Assembly (NCBI GenBank): GCA_036389295.1
Contig: DASVQB010000019.1
Location: forward strand, 14,012-78,011
Origin: AC-37 sp036389295
GTDB lineage: Bacteria > Actinomycetota > Thermoleophilia > Solirubrobacterales > Thermoleophilaceae
Direction of reading: 5' to 3'
DNA length: 64,000 bases
Under the pieces are notes generated by a model that worked only from the letters and a program-made list of their open reading frames with translations, was not told the DNA's origin and ran no database searches. This document shows positions 57,789 to 64,000 of this stretch, piece after piece (within the stretch, counting starts at the first letter, position 1; each line of letters starts with the position of its first letter). The position numbers and the translations under genes were made by a program.

Positions 57789-59552
57789 GTGATCGACCGC
57801 AGCCACGTCGAGGCCCAGCTGAGGACCGGCCTGGACGACGGCCTCGACCTCGACGTCGCGGTGGTCGGGGCGGGCGCCGGCGGGCTCTACACGGCCTACC
57901 GGCTCACGACCGGCCAGTTCGGGAAGGGCGGTCCGTACAGCTCCGCGCCGCGCGTCAACGTCTTCGAGCTCGGCGACCGCATATGCGGTCGCCTGCACTC
58001 GGTCGTCCTGCCCGGGATGGAGATCGCCGGCGAGCTCGGCGGCATGCGGTACATGACGTCGATGCAGATCGTCACGGGCCTGATCGAGAAGGTGTTCGCC
58101 AACCAGCTCGAGCACGTCGAGTTCTCGATGGGCGACCCCGCCTCGCACTACTTCTACCTGCGCAAGCAGCGCTTCAAGGCGGACGCCTGGACGAAGGCCC
58201 AGAAGAAGGGCAAGCGGTTCGCGACCCGCTACCACCTCAACGAGGACGACGTCGGCCTGAGCGCCGACCAGCTCTTCAGCAAGGTCACCTACGACGTGCT
58301 GCGGGCCGACCCGCAGGTGAAGGCCAAGTACGGCAAGAAGCTGAAGCACCCCAGCAAGTGGGAGTGGGACATCCAGCTCACCGCCCAGGACTGGGACGCG
58401 ATCAAGCCGACGCTGCGCTACGGCTTCCCCGGCCCCTACGAGGGCCGGCTGGTCAACGACCTCGGCTTCTGGAACCTGCTGAAGGACCAGGTCTCGGAGG
58501 AGGGGCTCCTCTACCTCGCCGACGCCGGCGGCTACTACTCCAACACGATCAACTGGAACGCGAGCGAGGCGCTCCAGCTCATGGTCGGCGACTTCTTCGG
58601 CACGACCGTGAGCTACCGGACGATCGACGGCGGCTACGACCAGGTGCTGTACGCGCTGGCCCAGGCGTTCCTGGAGCAGCCGGACGCGGCGATCTGGTCC
58701 GAGAACGGCGTCGTAGGCGTGCGGCCGGCGCCGAAGGGCTCGCCGCGGCGCTACGCGCTGAAGGTCGCGAACCAGCGGTCCGGCGAGGAGTGGACCGTCC
58801 ACGCCGACGCGGTCGTCCTGGCGATGCCGCGCCGCTCGCTCGAGCTGCTCGACGAGAACCCGTCCTACCTCAGCCTCTACGACGGGCCCGAGGGAGCGAC
58901 GTTCCGCAAGGCGGTCGCCACGACGATCATGCAGCCGTCGATGAAGATCCTGATGGGCTTCGAGGAGCCCTGGTGGAAGGCCGACTTCGGCGCGACGCCG
59001 GGCGAGTCGATCACCGACCTGCCGATGCGCCAGTGCTACTACTTCGGCACCGACCCGCACGACTCGCACTCGCTGTTCCTGTCGAGCTACAACGACATCG
59101 ACACGGTGTCGTTCTGGTCGGCCCTCGAGCAGGGCGAGCTGTTCCAGCCGCGCTCGACGCAGCTGGTGTCGCAGGCCGCGGTGGACGCGGTCAGCCACCT
59201 CCAGGCGCCGCAGGTGATGATCGACGAGGCGATGAACGAGGTGCGCGAGCTGCACGGCCACCAGCCGCACCCGATCCCCGACCCGTACGTCACCTACTAC
59301 AAGGACTGGGCCCACGACCCGTTCGGCGGCGGCTACCACGCCTGGGACGCGAACGTCTCCGTGCCCGACGTGATGCGCTACATGCGCCGGCCCCGGAAGG
59401 ACGAGGCGATCCACGTGGTCGGCGAGGCGTACTCCGACCAGCAGGGCTGGGCGGAGGGCGCGTTCTGCGTGGCCGAGCACGTCCTGCGGGATGACTTCAA
59501 GCTCGAGTGCCCGACCTCGTGGCTCAGCCCGGACTACTACCTCGGTTGGTGA
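57789..59552 (+). CDS. Flavin-containing amine/amino-acid oxidase
   Basis: This 587-residue protein has the FAD dinucleotide turn DVAVVGAGAGGLYTAYRL at residue 20, then the second FAD strand VNVFELGDRICGRLHS, and the C-terminal FAD motif HVVGEAYSDQQGWAEGA. It fits the L-amino-acid oxidase/monoamine oxidase fold. The substrate is unknown. GTG 57789 has TAGGTT 6 nt upstream, and a perfect palindrome at the -35 site. The next gene is a ThDP decarboxylase, so a keto acid made here could be decarboxylated there. Confidence 0.85.
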   Translation: MIDRSHVEAQLRTGLDDGLDLDVAVVGAGAGGLYTAYRLTTGQFGKGGPYSSAPRVNVFELGDRICGRLHSVVLPGMEIAGELGGMRYMTSMQIVTGLIEKVFANQLEHVEFSMGDPASHYFYLRKQRFKADAWTKAQKKGKRFATRYHLNEDDVGLSADQLFSKVTYDVLRADPQVKAKYGKKLKHPSKWEWDIQLTAQDWDAIKPTLRYGFPGPYEGRLVNDLGFWNLLKDQVSEEGLLYLADAGGYYSNTINWNASEALQLMVGDFFGTTVSYRTIDGGYDQVLYALAQAFLEQPDAAIWSENGVVGVRPAPKGSPRRYALKVANQRSGEEWTVHADAVVLAMPRRSLELLDENPSYLSLYDGPEGATFRKAVATTIMQPSMKILMGFEEPWWKADFGATPGESITDLPMRQCYYFGTDPHDSHSLFLSSYNDIDTVSFWSALEQGELFQPRSTQLVSQAAVDAVSHLQAPQVMIDEAMNEVRELHGHQPHPIPDPYVTYYKDWAHDPFGGGYHAWDANVSVPDVMRYMRRPRKDEAIHVVGEAYSDQQGWAEGAFCVAEHVLRDDFKLECPTSWLSPDYYLGW

Positions 59553-59571
59553 GCGCACCGGCCGCCCCGTC

Positions 59572-61383
59572 GTGAGCCGCCTCGGCCGCGACGTCGTGCT
59601 CGACTACCTGCGCGAGGCGGGCGTCGAGTTCCTGTTCGGCGTGCCGGGCACGAACGAGATCCCCCTGATCGACGGCACCGCCGAGCGCGGCAGCGGCATC
59701 GAGTACGTGCCGTGCCTCCACGAGAACATCGCCATGGGCGCGGCGATGGGCTACGCGTGGGCGTCGGGGAGGCCCGGCGTCGTCGAGCTGCACGTCACGC
59801 CGGGCGCCGGCCACGGCGTCGGCAACCTCTACAACGCCTACAAGTCGCACGTCCCGCTCGTGGTCCTCTGCGCGCAGCAGCACAGCGAGCTGCTGCTCCA
59901 GGAGCCGGTCCTGTCGTCCGACCTCGTCCGGACCGCCGGCCAGTACGCGAAGTGGGCGTACGAGGTCCGCTTCGCGGGCGAGCTCCCGCTGGTCATGCAG
60001 CGGGCGCTCAAGGAGGCGATGACGCCGCCCACGCGGCCGGTCTTCCTGTCGATCCCGTGGGACTTCACGATCGCGCCCGTCGATGCCGCCCCCGCGCGCA
60101 TCACGCGCGTGGGCCGCCGGTTCGTAGGCGATCGCGACGCCGTGGCCGCGGCGGCCGAGCGGCTGGCGCGCGCGAAGCGGCCGGTCGTGATCGCGGGCGA
60201 CGCCGTCGGCGCGGCGGACGCGTGGAAGGAGCTCCAGCGCCTTGCCGAGCTGCTCGGCGCGCCGGTCTACGACGAGCCGATGAGCAGCTACATGAACTAC
60301 CCGAACCACCTCTACAACTGGCAGGGCGAGCTGGCCCAGGACCAGGCGACCCAGCAGGCGACCTTCGCCAAGCACGACGTCGCGTTCCTCTGCGGCTTCA
60401 ACGCGCAGGCGCACGTCTTCGTGTTCGACTACGCGAAGGGGCCGCTGATCCCGCCGAAGGTTGCCCAGGTCTTCCTGCACGACGACCAGTGGGAGATCGG
60501 CAAGAACGGCTACGGCGAGGTGGCCGTCTTCGGCGACGTCAAGGCCACGCTGCCGGCGCTGTGCCGCGCGATCGAGCGCCATCCCGACCGCGACGCGGAG
60601 GCGGCGAGCGGGCGCGTCGGGAAGCTTCGGCAGCTCCACGAGAAGCGCGGCCGCGCGGCGTGCGCCTTCGCCGGCGCGCTCGCCGACGGGCCGCCCGACC
60701 GGCTGCCGACGGGCGCCGACGTCGCGATCGCGCTGGGCGAGCTCCAGGCCGAGATGAAGGCGCCGCTGATGCTCGCCGACGAGGCGATCTCCGACCAGGA
60801 CTCGTTCCACCAGTTCTGCCGCTACGAGAGCCCGAACAGCTACTTCAACGCCCAGGGCGGGGCGCTCGGCATGTCGATGCCGGCCTGCATGGGGATGAAG
60901 CTCGCGGCCGGCGCGGAGCGGACCGTCGTGAACACCGTGGGCGACGGGACGGCGCTCTTCTACCCGCACAGCTGGTGGACGACCCGAAAGTTCGGCCTGC
61001 CGATCCTCTACGTGGTCACCAACAACCGCGAGTACCGGACGCTCCGGCTCGGGCGGCAGGCGATCGAGACGGTCTACGGCAAGAAGGTCCTCGTGGGCGA
61101 CGCCCCGTACCTGCGGCTCGACGACCCGCCGATGAGCTTCGTGGACCTCGCCGCCCCGTTCGGCATCCGCGGCGCGCTCGTGTCGCGGGTCGACGAGCTC
61201 CGCGAGCGCCTGCGCGAGGGGCTCGCGGCGGTCGAGGCAGGCGAGCCGTTCGTGGTCGAGGTGCTGGTCGACCCGTCGCTGGACCCGCCCGCGCCGAAGC
61301 CGCGCGCGGACGCGCTGATGGCCTCGCGCGAGCGGGCGGGCGAGGGGCTCGACCCGCGGCTGAGGCACCTCGGCGCGCCCTGA
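59572..61383 (+). CDS. Thiamine-diphosphate-dependent decarboxylase
   Basis: This protein of about 603 residues starts VSRLGRDVVLDYLREAGVEFLFGVPGTNEIP. The ThDP-activating Glu lies in CLHENIAMGAAMGYAWASG and the pyrophosphate/metal site is VVNTVGDGTALFYPHSWW...VVTNNREY. It is close to benzoylformate decarboxylase and acetolactate synthase in layout. The start is GTG 59572, 19 bp after the oxidase stop. Together they could turn an amino acid or amine into an aldehyde by oxidative deamination and decarboxylation; this is an inference. Confidence 0.85.
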   Translation: MSRLGRDVVLDYLREAGVEFLFGVPGTNEIPLIDGTAERGSGIEYVPCLHENIAMGAAMGYAWASGRPGVVELHVTPGAGHGVGNLYNAYKSHVPLVVLCAQQHSELLLQEPVLSSDLVRTAGQYAKWAYEVRFAGELPLVMQRALKEAMTPPTRPVFLSIPWDFTIAPVDAAPARITRVGRRFVGDRDAVAAAAERLARAKRPVVIAGDAVGAADAWKELQRLAELLGAPVYDEPMSSYMNYPNHLYNWQGELAQDQATQQATFAKHDVAFLCGFNAQAHVFVFDYAKGPLIPPKVAQVFLHDDQWEIGKNGYGEVAVFGDVKATLPALCRAIERHPDRDAEAASGRVGKLRQLHEKRGRAACAFAGALADGPPDRLPTGADVAIALGELQAEMKAPLMLADEAISDQDSFHQFCRYESPNSYFNAQGGALGMSMPACMGMKLAAGAERTVVNTVGDGTALFYPHSWWTTRKFGLPILYVVTNNREYRTLRLGRQAIETVYGKKVLVGDAPYLRLDDPPMSFVDLAAPFGIRGALVSRVDELRERLREGLAAVEAGEPFVVEVLVDPSLDPPAPKPRADALMASRERAGEGLDPRLRHLGAP

Positions 61384-61562
61384 GTGACGCCCGCCCCGGC
61401 GGCCCGCGCGCGCCTGCTCCGCGCGCAGCATCCGCGACCGCTGCTACCGTGGGAAGCGTTCGGTCGGGCCAGATGCCCGGCGCAAGGAGTGCAGACGTCT
61501 TCGCTGTAGTGGCTCTCGAGCTTCCTCCGCGTTCACGTGGCACGATCAACGGAGGAATCAAA

Positions 61563-61766
61563 ATGGCACTGGGAACTGTCAAGTTCTTCAGCGACGACAA
61601 GGGCTTCGGCTTCATCACGCCCGACGAGGGCGGCAAGGACCTCTTCGTCCACCACTCCGCCATCGTGGCGGAGGGCTTCCGCTCGCTTCAGGACAACCAG
61701 CGGGTGTCGTACGACGAGGAGGCCGACGCCAAGGGCCCCCGGGCCGTCAACGTCCAGGTCGTCTAG
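61563..61766 (+). CDS. cspA: Cold-shock protein CspA-like
   Basis: This 67-residue OB-fold protein has RNP1 KGFGFIT and RNP2 LFVHHSAI. It binds single-stranded RNA or DNA. The ATG follows GGAGGAATCAAA. TACCGT at about 61444 would give a 5' leader of about 110 nt, as is typical of cold-shock genes and their thermoregulated folding. A good UUCG terminator follows. Confidence 0.95.
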   Translation: MALGTVKFFSDDKGFGFITPDEGGKDLFVHHSAIVAEGFRSLQDNQRVSYDEEADAKGPRAVNVQVV

Positions 61767-61790
61767 GCCGGCGCAGTCGCCGTGTCGGAG

Positions 61791-61816
61791 AGGGCCCGCT
61801 TCGGCGGGCCTTCCGC
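61791..61816 (+). terminator. Rho-independent terminator of cspA
   Basis: The stem AGGGCCCGC/GCGGGCCTT (9 bp, one G-U) encloses a TTCG loop closed by C-G, the extra-stable cUUCGg type. It is followed by CCGCTTTT, the only T-run after a hairpin in the region. Confidence 0.85.
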
Positions 61817-61924
61817 TTTTCCGGGGCGGGCTCTAACCTGTGAGGCGGTCGTTCCACTTTGGGTGCTCGTGGCTTCTCGCATCCCCCGTGGCCTTGGACA
61901 CTAGAAGCCGGTGAGGGAGCAGTC

Positions 61925-62149
61925 ATGAGCGAAGAGACCCCGGCCAAGCGCGGCGAGGCCGCCTACAAGGAGCAGCGGGACGCGATCTCGAAGCGAAACG
62001 CCGACACCCGGAAGCGCGCCAAGGCCGAGCGAGAGTCGCGCGAGAGCGTCGTCGACGCCCGGCTCCGCGCGGACGCGAGGCGCGAGGCCGAGCAGCTGCG
62101 CGACCTCAACGCCCGCATCGAGGAGCAGCGGACCGGCGCCCCGCGATGA
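61925..62149 (+). CDS. Small charged coiled-coil protein
   Basis: The 74-residue protein is very basic/acidic, with AKAERESRESVVDARLRADA in a long helix. No domain is known. A leader of about 85 nt from TAACCT (61834-61839) holds an inverted repeat GGCTTCT/AGAAGCC (61871-61909). GAGGGAGC lies before the ATG. Confidence 0.65.
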   Translation: MSEETPAKRGEAAYKEQRDAISKRNADTRKRAKAERESRESVVDARLRADARREAEQLRDLNARIEEQRTGAPR

Positions 62150-62200
62150 CGGAACGACCGCGACGATGGCAGCGAAGGGACCTCGAAGGAGCGTGAGGAC

Positions 62201-62359
62201 ATGAAGACGGCGAGGGAGCGCCACGAGGAGGCGCGGCAGGTGAAGCTCGACGAGATCAAGGAGCAGGTCGACAGCGGCTCGCTCGTCATCCGGGAGATGA
62301 CGAAGGACGAGCGCAAGCGGTTCCCCCCGAAGGAACGGCCGCCCAAGCGCAAGCGATGA
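62201..62359 (+). CDS. Small basic protein of 52 residues
   Basis: Starts MKTARERHEEARQVKLDEIK and ends ERPPKRKR, so it is charged and probably disordered at the tail. ATG follows GGAGCGTGAGGAC. Its TGA overlaps the desaturase ATG (ATGA), so it is coupled to that gene. No known family. Confidence 0.55.
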   Translation: MKTARERHEEARQVKLDEIKEQVDSGSLVIREMTKDERKRFPPKERPPKRKR

Positions 62360-63345
62360 GCACCACGCCCGGCGCCCTCCCCAACGATGTCCAGCCGACC
62401 GAGAACGAGACGCTCGACCGCGTCGTCCTGACGATCATCACCGCGCTGCCGGTGGTCGCCCTCTTCGTCGTCGGCTGGCAGCTCTGGGAGGAGGCGCTCC
62501 ACGTGAGCGACCTGATCGTGTTCGGGATCGTCTACGTGCTCACGGGCCTCGGGATCACAGTCGGCTTCCACCGTCACCTGACGCACCGCAGCTTCAAGGC
62601 GAAGTCGCCGGTCCGCGCGGTGCTCGCGATCCTGGGCTCGGCGGCGGTCGAGGGCCCGGTCATCTCGTGGGTCGCCGACCACCGCAAGCACCACGCGTTC
62701 TCCGACGAGCCGGGCGACCCGCACAGCCCGCACGTCGGTCGCCACGCGGGCGTGCGCGGCGCGCTCCGCGGCCTCGCCCACGCGCACCTCGGCTGGCTCT
62801 ACGACCACTCGGCCCGCGGCCTGAAGACGCGCTACGCGCCGGACCTGATGAAGGACCCGCTGATCCGCTTCGTCGACCGCACGTTCGTCGTCTGGGTGGC
62901 GGCCGGGCTCGCCGTCCCGTTCGCCCTCGGCTGGGCGATCGGCGGCAGCCTCCACGCCGCGGCCACCGGGCTCCTGTGGGGCGGGCTCGTGCGCATGTTC
63001 GTCGTGCACCACGTGACCTACTCGATCAACTCGCTCTGCCACTTCTTCGGCCGGCGTACGTACGACACCGGCGACGAGTCGCGCAACCTCGCCTGGCTCG
63101 CCCCGCTCTCGTTCGGCGAGTCGTGGCACAACAACCACCACGCGTTCCCGACGTCGGCGGTCCACGGCCTCGGCAAGCGCCAGTTCGACATCAGCGGGCT
63201 CGTCATCGCGGGCCTCGAGAAGGCCGGCCTGGCGCAGCGGGTGAAGCGCGTCTCGCCATCCCAGCTCGTCGCCAAGCTCAGCCCCACGGCGAGCTTGCGC
63301 CCGTCCGGCGCCATGAGCTCCGGGGGTCGAACGGCCGCCGGATAG
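62356..63345 (+). CDS. Acyl-CoA (stearoyl) delta-9-type desaturase
   Basis: This 329-residue membrane di-iron protein has all three His boxes: HRHLTHRS, DHRKHHAFS and HNNHHAFP. Helices include TIITALPVVALFVVGWQ and LIVFGIVYVLTGLGITVG. It introduces a double bond into acyl chains using O2, which would alter membrane fluidity. It sits downstream of a cold-shock gene, which fits, though a terminator separates them. Confidence 0.93.
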   Translation: MSTTPGALPNDVQPTENETLDRVVLTIITALPVVALFVVGWQLWEEALHVSDLIVFGIVYVLTGLGITVGFHRHLTHRSFKAKSPVRAVLAILGSAAVEGPVISWVADHRKHHAFSDEPGDPHSPHVGRHAGVRGALRGLAHAHLGWLYDHSARGLKTRYAPDLMKDPLIRFVDRTFVVWVAAGLAVPFALGWAIGGSLHAAATGLLWGGLVRMFVVHHVTYSINSLCHFFGRRTYDTGDESRNLAWLAPLSFGESWHNNHHAFPTSAVHGLGKRQFDISGLVIAGLEKAGLAQRVKRVSPSQLVAKLSPTASLRPSGAMSSGGRTAAG

Positions 63346-63740
63346 CCGATCGTCTGATTCGCCATTGACTCTCTCTGTGAAGTCTCGCCACCCGTGGACC
63401 TGAGGGGACACTACTCAAACCCCAGGTTTCAGGCGGCACTAACATCGCTGCACGAGCGCCTCGATGATTAAGTCGTCTACTTCTGAACGACCCTCCACGT
63501 GCGTTTCGCCGGCGTTGGGTCTGTCGCGCCGTCTGCACTCGCACGGACCTTGGTGCCTCTTTAGCCCTCGAAGCGGAGCGCGACATAGCTGATCAACCAT
63601 CACAAATGACCATGGCAAGCTGGACAAGCCGGGCGTAGCGTCAATGCAGCCGCCAATCCACGGTCGCCATTCCGCCGAGACCGAGCGGAGGTGAATGTCC
63701 AGGGCTAACCGGCTGGTATCACAAGTGGGGGGCCCGGGCA
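63346..63740. other. Intergenic stretch
   Basis: About 395 bp of lower G+C than the neighbours. No recognised protein, RNA or repeat. One minus-strand open frame of 100 residues (63439-63741) has a composition unlike a real gene here and is not called. Confidence 0.4.
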
Positions 63741-64000
63741 ATGATCATTCGACGGGACGTCGTTCGGCACGCGCCACTTGGCTATCGGTCGCGAATGGAT
63801 CGCACAGATAGCCAACGAGGAACCATCTTGGGGGCGTCTCCGGCCGCTCGATTGCGTCAAGCGGTGATCACGGCCTTGTGCAGTGTGCTTCTGATGTCCG
63901 CCGGACCTCAGTCGCAGGCCATCGCTTCACTGGACGCCCGACCCGTGGCGGGCGCCGCCACCCATCACTCGAAAGCGTCGTCTTCTCGTCCGAGCTCCGT
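63741..64000 (+). CDS. 5' end of a secreted-protein gene, cut by the window end
   Basis: From ATG 63741 (or ATG 63795) the frame stays open to the edge. It encodes a basic leader, then a signal-peptide-like run (VITALCSVLLMSAGP) and a Ser/Ala-rich stretch (ARPVAGAATHHSKASSSRP). Only the signal region is visible, so the function is unknown. The patch is lower in G+C. Confidence 0.5.
   Translation, partial: MIIRRDVVRHAPLGYRSRMDRTDSQRGTILGASPAARLRQAVITALCSVLLMSAGPQSQAIASLDARPVAGAATHHSKASSSRPSS

Noticed and set aside
61871..61909. Possible riboswitch before the small charged protein gene
   Set aside because: Only one simple inverted repeat (GGCTTCT/AGAAGCC); no conserved class of riboswitch recognised.
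63439..63741. 100-residue minus-strand open frame near the right end
   Set aside because: No start context, composition unlike neighbours, no recognisable domain.

Overview
This window is G+C-rich chromosomal DNA (roughly 70-75 % by eye) from an actinobacterium. The best guess is Thermoleophilia/Solirubrobacterales. That guess rests on a bacterial Ku protein, a deazaflavin (F420)-type nitroreductase family protein, sigma/anti-sigma fusions, many secreted PD40/RTX/Ig proteins, leaderless-looking promoters, and two tRNA genes without an encoded CCA. No rRNA, CRISPR array, prophage or intact insertion sequence is visible.

Layout. 1-10.8 kb: end of a sugar-epimerase-like gene, a secreted propeller protein, an INSIG-like membrane protein, a papain-like hydrolase, Ku divergent from a DUF488 gene, a baeRF-type protein, an HD-GYP phosphodiesterase, a sigma factor fused to an anti-sigma-like module, and an LmeA-like lipoprotein with two tiny charged proteins. 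10.86-14.7 kb: tRNA-Ser(GCT), then a patch of visibly lower G+C with a membrane/Sel1-like gene apparently split by a frameshift, a heptamer tandem repeat, a nitroreductase-like gene and a secreted EEP nuclease/phosphatase. 14.8-21.5 kb: three large secreted beta-propeller/RTX/Ig proteins. 21.5-23.5 kb: a MetE C-terminal-like enzyme, tRNA-Arg(ACG) and a VapBC module with a clear pair of operator palindromes.

23.6-31.07 kb is the most interesting part. It is an eight-gene lasso-peptide operon on the minus strand. In transcription order it holds: PqqD-like leader-binding protein (B1), transglutaminase-like leader protease (B2), Asn-synthetase-like cyclase (C), a 38-residue precursor (A), a methyltransferase carrying its own fused PqqD-like domain, a glycosyltransferase-like protein, an HprK-like kinase and a nucleotidyltransferase. 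The precursor has the paeninodin-type leader spacing, and a core is predicted whose N-terminal Ala can close onto Asp9. The set of tailoring enzymes (methyl, sugar, phosphate, nucleotidyl/hexosyl) is unusually rich, and no dedicated exporter is present.

31.1-46.2 kb: an RTX protein divergent from the lasso operon, an S15 peptidase with a sortase-like tail, two hypothetical genes, a giant RHS/YD-repeat surface protein, a VOC-TrmO fusion, a PhoD-like phosphatase and another secreted propeller. 46.2-56.5 kb: an NDH-2/ABC exporter operon, then a large LuxR (LAL) regulator coupled to an APC permease, and an MMPL transporter. A 36-bp element near the LAL gene recurs near the MMPL gene. 56.6-63.3 kb: a HEPN/MNT pair, a flavin amine oxidase with a thiamine-diphosphate decarboxylase behind a perfect palindrome, a cold-shock protein with a UUCG terminator, two tiny charged proteins and a fatty-acid desaturase. 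The window ends inside a new secreted-protein gene.

Many minus- and plus-strand genes overlap by ATGA/GTGA, so translational coupling is common. At least eight genes have a TANNNT box 6-8 nt before the start codon, which suggests leaderless transcription.
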